NCBI RefSeq assembly: GCF_003226345.1
Contig: NZ_PDOF01000002.1
Coordinates: 186,001-250,000 of the forward strand
From: Alteribacter lacisalsi
GTDB taxonomy: Bacteria > Bacillota > Bacilli > Bacillales > Salisediminibacteriaceae
Reading direction: 5' to 3'
Length of the DNA stretch: 64,000 bases
A model generated the notes under the pieces. That model had not been told where the DNA came from. It saw only the letters and a program-made list of their open reading frames with translations, and did no database searches. Both the position numbers and the translations under genes were made by a program. Positions 61,780-64,000 of this stretch are shown piece after piece (within the stretch, counting starts at the first letter, position 1; every line of letters begins with the position of its first letter).

Positions 61780-62496
61780 ATGAGTACGAAGACGTGCCTG
61801 TACGAAGGGAAAGCGAAGCGAATCTATGAAACGGATGAGCCCGGTGTGTACCGCGTCGCCTACAAGGACGATGCGACCGCTTTTAACGGAGAAAAAAAGG
61901 ATGTCCTCCAGGGCAAAGGGCGCCTGAATAACGAGATTTCCAGTCTCGTATTTTCAAAGCTTCACGAAGCGGGGGTGGCGAACCATTTTCTGCGCCGCCT
62001 GTCAGAAACAGAACAGCTCGTTAAAAAAGTTACGATCATTCCGATCGAAGTGGTGGTCAGAAACGTGGCGGCCGGCAGTCTCGTCAAGCGGCTCGGACTT
62101 GAGCGCGGCGACGTGTTCCGTGAGCCGATCATCGAGTTCTACTACAAAGACGACGCCCTCGGAGATCCACTCATCAACGACGAGCATATCCGCCACCTGG
62201 GTCTTGCCGCGCCGGAGGAACTAACGGCCATCCGGGCAAATGCCCTCGAGGTCAACCGGGTGCTCACCGCCATGTTCGATGAGGCGGGAATCCGGCTTGT
62301 GGACTTTAAACTTGAGTTCGGCCGGGATGAACAGGGCGCAGTGCTGCTGGCAGACGAAGTATCACCCGATACTTGCCGTCTCTGGGATCTGGAGACCGGC
62401 GAGAGCTTTGACAAAGATTTGTTCCGCTTTCAACTCGGCGATTTGAACGAAGCCTATGAAACTATACTCACACGTCTAGGAGGAATTTCCCGATGA
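61780..62496 (+). CDS. purC: SAICAR synthase
   Basis: 238 residues: LYEGKAKRIYETD, IPIEVVVRNVAAGSLVKR and DFKLEFGRD, LADEVSPDTCRLWD. Adds aspartate to CAIR. The start is ATG 61780 after AGAGGAGGGAACGG; the open frame to 61708 crosses a small GC hairpin and is not used. This is the only gap (115 nt) in the pur operon seen here. Confidence 0.97.
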   Translation: MSTKTCLYEGKAKRIYETDEPGVYRVAYKDDATAFNGEKKDVLQGKGRLNNEISSLVFSKLHEAGVANHFLRRLSETEQLVKKVTIIPIEVVVRNVAAGSLVKRLGLERGDVFREPIIEFYYKDDALGDPLINDEHIRHLGLAAPEELTAIRANALEVNRVLTAMFDEAGIRLVDFKLEFGRDEQGAVLLADEVSPDTCRLWDLETGESFDKDLFRFQLGDLNEAYETILTRLGGISR

Positions 62497-62750
62497 AATA
62501 TGAAGTTCAGGTGTTCGTAACGTTAAAAGAAGCTGTGCTCGACCCTCAGGGAAGTGCGGTGAATCATTCACTGAACCAGCACGGCTATACAGAGGTGGAG
62601 GACGTGAGAATCGGAAAAGTGATCACTCTTACGCTTGATGGAGAACGTGAAGCGGTGGATGCCCGTGTAACGGAGATGTGCGAAAAGCTTCTTGCCAACC
62701 CGGTGATTGAAGACTACCGCTTTGAGGTCCGGGAGGTTGCGGCCCAATGA
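62493..62750 (+). CDS. purS: FGAM synthase subunit PurS
   Basis: 85 residues; [17 protein letters not shown] and [12 protein letters not shown] are standard. Bridges PurQ and PurL. Overlaps purC and purQ by 4 nt each. Confidence 0.96.
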   Translation: MKYEVQVFVTLKEAVLDPQGSAVNHSLNQHGYTEVEDVRIGKVITLTLDGEREAVDARVTEMCEKLLANPVIEDYRFEVREVAAQ

Positions 62751-63430
62751 AGTTTGCCGTCGTCGTTTTTCCAGGATCGAACTGTGACATCGATATGTAC
62801 CACGCCGTCCGAGACGAACTTGGCGAAGAAGCGGCGTACGTGGACTACCGTGAAACGAGTTTAAAAGAGTACGACGCTGTTCTTTTGCCGGGCGGGTTCT
62901 CGTTCGGGGATTACCTCAGAAGCGGGGCGATCGCGGCGCGCCTGCCGATCGCGGAAGGTATTCGCGAGGCAGCAGCGGAAGGCAAACCGGTTTTAGGCGT
63001 ATGCAACGGCTTTCAGGTGCTCCTTGAGCTCGGCCTCCTGCCGGGCGCGATGCGAAGAAACCGCCAGCTCACATTCATCTGTAAGCCTGTGACACTCGAA
63101 GTCGCAAACAGCCGCACCATGTTCACCGGCACATACGGGTCAGGCGAACAGGTGACGATTCCTGTGGCCCACGGAGAAGGAAACTACTTCTGCGATGAAG
63201 AGACACTCGAGGAACTGCGGGAGAACGATCAGATCGCGTTTACCTACACGGATGACGTAAACGGCTCGGTGGAGCGGATCGCCGGTATCACAAACAGAGC
63301 GGGCAACGTGCTCGGGATGATGCCCCACCCGGAGCGGGCGGTGGATGAGCTGCTCGGCTCGGCTGACGGACTGAAAATGTTCCAATCGATTCTCACACAC
63401 TGGAGGGAAACCCATGCTGTTAAAAACTGA
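62747..63430 (+). CDS. purQ: FGAM synthase subunit PurQ (glutaminase)
   Basis: 227 residues of the class I glutaminase family: nucleophile Cys in [15 protein letters not shown] and His/Glu in [11 protein letters not shown]-terminal [14 protein letters not shown]. Supplies ammonia to PurL. Its end overlaps purL by 17 nt. Confidence 0.97.
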   Translation: MKFAVVVFPGSNCDIDMYHAVRDELGEEAAYVDYRETSLKEYDAVLLPGGFSFGDYLRSGAIAARLPIAEGIREAAAEGKPVLGVCNGFQVLLELGLLPGAMRRNRQLTFICKPVTLEVANSRTMFTGTYGSGEQVTIPVAHGEGNYFCDEETLEELRENDQIAFTYTDDVNGSVERIAGITNRAGNVLGMMPHPERAVDELLGSADGLKMFQSILTHWRETHAVKN

Positions 63431-64000
63431 ACCATCACCGGAGACAATTAAACAGGACCGAATTTACGCAGAAATGGGTCTCACAGACGACGAGTTTCAG
63501 ATGATCGAAGACACGCTCGGAAGACTCCCGAATTTCACGGAAACAGGACTTTTTTCCGTCATGTGGAGCGAGCACTGCAGCTATAAAAATTCGAAGGTGC
63601 TGCTGAAGAAATTCCCGACTGAGGGCCAGCACGTGCTGCAGGGACCGGGAGAAGGCGCCGGCATCATCGATATCGGCGATGAGCAGGCAGTAGCCTTTAA
63701 AATTGAAAGCCACAACCATCCGTCAGCCATCGAGCCGTATCAGGGAGCCGCAACGGGCGTGGGCGGGATTATCCGCGACGTGTTCAGCATGGGCGCGCGA
63801 CCGGTGGCGCTTCTGAATTCCCTTCGTTTCGGTGAACTCGGCAAGCCCCGGGTCAACTACCTGTTCGAGCAGGTTGTGGCAGGGATCGCAGGCTACGGCA
63901 ATTGCATCGGCATTCCGACTGTGGGCGGGGAAGTTCAGTTCGATCCGTGCTACGAAGGCAATCCCCTTGTAAACGCCATGTGCGTCGGTCTGATCGACCA
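63414..64000 (+). CDS. purL: FGAM synthase subunit PurL, truncated by window edge
   Basis: The first 195 residues are seen: [35 protein letters not shown] (in part), [21 protein letters not shown] and [13 protein letters not shown], all PurL motifs. ATG 63414 lies in the end of purQ after GGAGGG. The gene continues past the right edge. Confidence 0.97.
   Translation, partial: MLLKTEPSPETIKQDRIYAEMGLTDDEFQMIEDTLGRLPNFTETGLFSVMWSEHCSYKNSKVLLKKFPTEGQHVLQGPGEGAGIIDIGDEQAVAFKIESHNHPSAIEPYQGAATGVGGIIRDVFSMGARPVALLNSLRFGELGKPRVNYLFEQVVAGIAGYGNCIGIPTVGGEVQFDPCYEGNPLVNAMCVGLID

Noticed and set aside
1-64000. tRNA or rRNA genes
   Set aside because: No cloverleaf with a TTCRANNC-type T-arm or rRNA signature was noticed. 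A dedicated scan was not possible, so this is a negative by eye only.

Overview
The window reads as chromosome of a Gram-positive member of the Bacillaceae, probably a salt- and alkali-tolerant lineage. The evidence is Bacillus-type gene order (a moxR-DUF58-transglutaminase operon, then guaA, an NCS2 permease, yebE, yebG and purEKBCSQL), a tyrosine T-box leader, strong AGGAGG ribosome sites, an ectABC ectoine operon and a very acidic lipoprotein. The Salisediminibacterium/Alkalicoccus type of organism is a guess from these traits, not an identification.

Region 1 (1-8230) is a complete bacterial microcompartment (BMC) locus: a SorC/DeoR regulator, PduL phosphotransacylase, a PduM-like protein, three pentameric shell proteins (BMC-P), two hexameric shell proteins (BMC-H, one with an optional basic extension), a CoA-acylating aldehyde dehydrogenase, triosephosphate isomerase, an RpiB-family isomerase and deoxyribose-phosphate aldolase (DeoC). 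It fits the sugar-phosphate-utilising (SPU) BMC class. Inferred pathway: 2-deoxyribose-5-phosphate is split by DeoC into glyceraldehyde-3-phosphate and acetaldehyde. The acetaldehyde goes to acetyl-CoA and acetyl-phosphate, and the triose is isomerised inside the shell. Five proteins carry amphipathic N-terminal helices typical of encapsulation peptides. No alcohol dehydrogenase, BMC-T protein or acetate kinase is present.

Region 2 (8230-21800) is a patchwork of small membrane proteins, methyltransferases, APH-type kinases and VOC/GNAT proteins, with at least two decayed loci. It ends with an ECF sigma module and T-box-controlled tyrS. Region 3 (21900-27400) holds ectABC on the minus strand, with a short upstream ORF overlapping the ectA start, then a GH15 glucoamylase-like gene and a PH-domain protein.

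Region 4 (27450-36700) is a 4-hydroxyphenylacetate (homoprotocatechuate) degradation island: a LysR regulator, a plus-strand operon (DHDPS-family aldolase, hpaE, hpaB, hpaD, hpaC) and a convergent minus-strand operon (hpaG split into two genes, a nucleoside-deaminase-like gene, hpaF). The hydratase HpaH is missing and the aldolase is of an unusual family. Region 5 (36700-41550) carries a nitroreductase, a CaCA exchanger, a TauE-type transporter and small unknowns.

Region 6 (41550-64000) is the conserved core. Three guanine-class riboswitches precede guaA, the NCS2 permease and purE. Between them lie a membrane protein, an acidic lipoprotein, an ABC exporter, and a type III polyketide synthase/methyltransferase pair. 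purL runs off the right edge.

Across the window, at least six non-coding sites carry short degenerate tandem repeats with a 20-21 nt period, built on several unrelated core words. Two copies of a GC-rich element of about 115 bp also lie between genes of operons.
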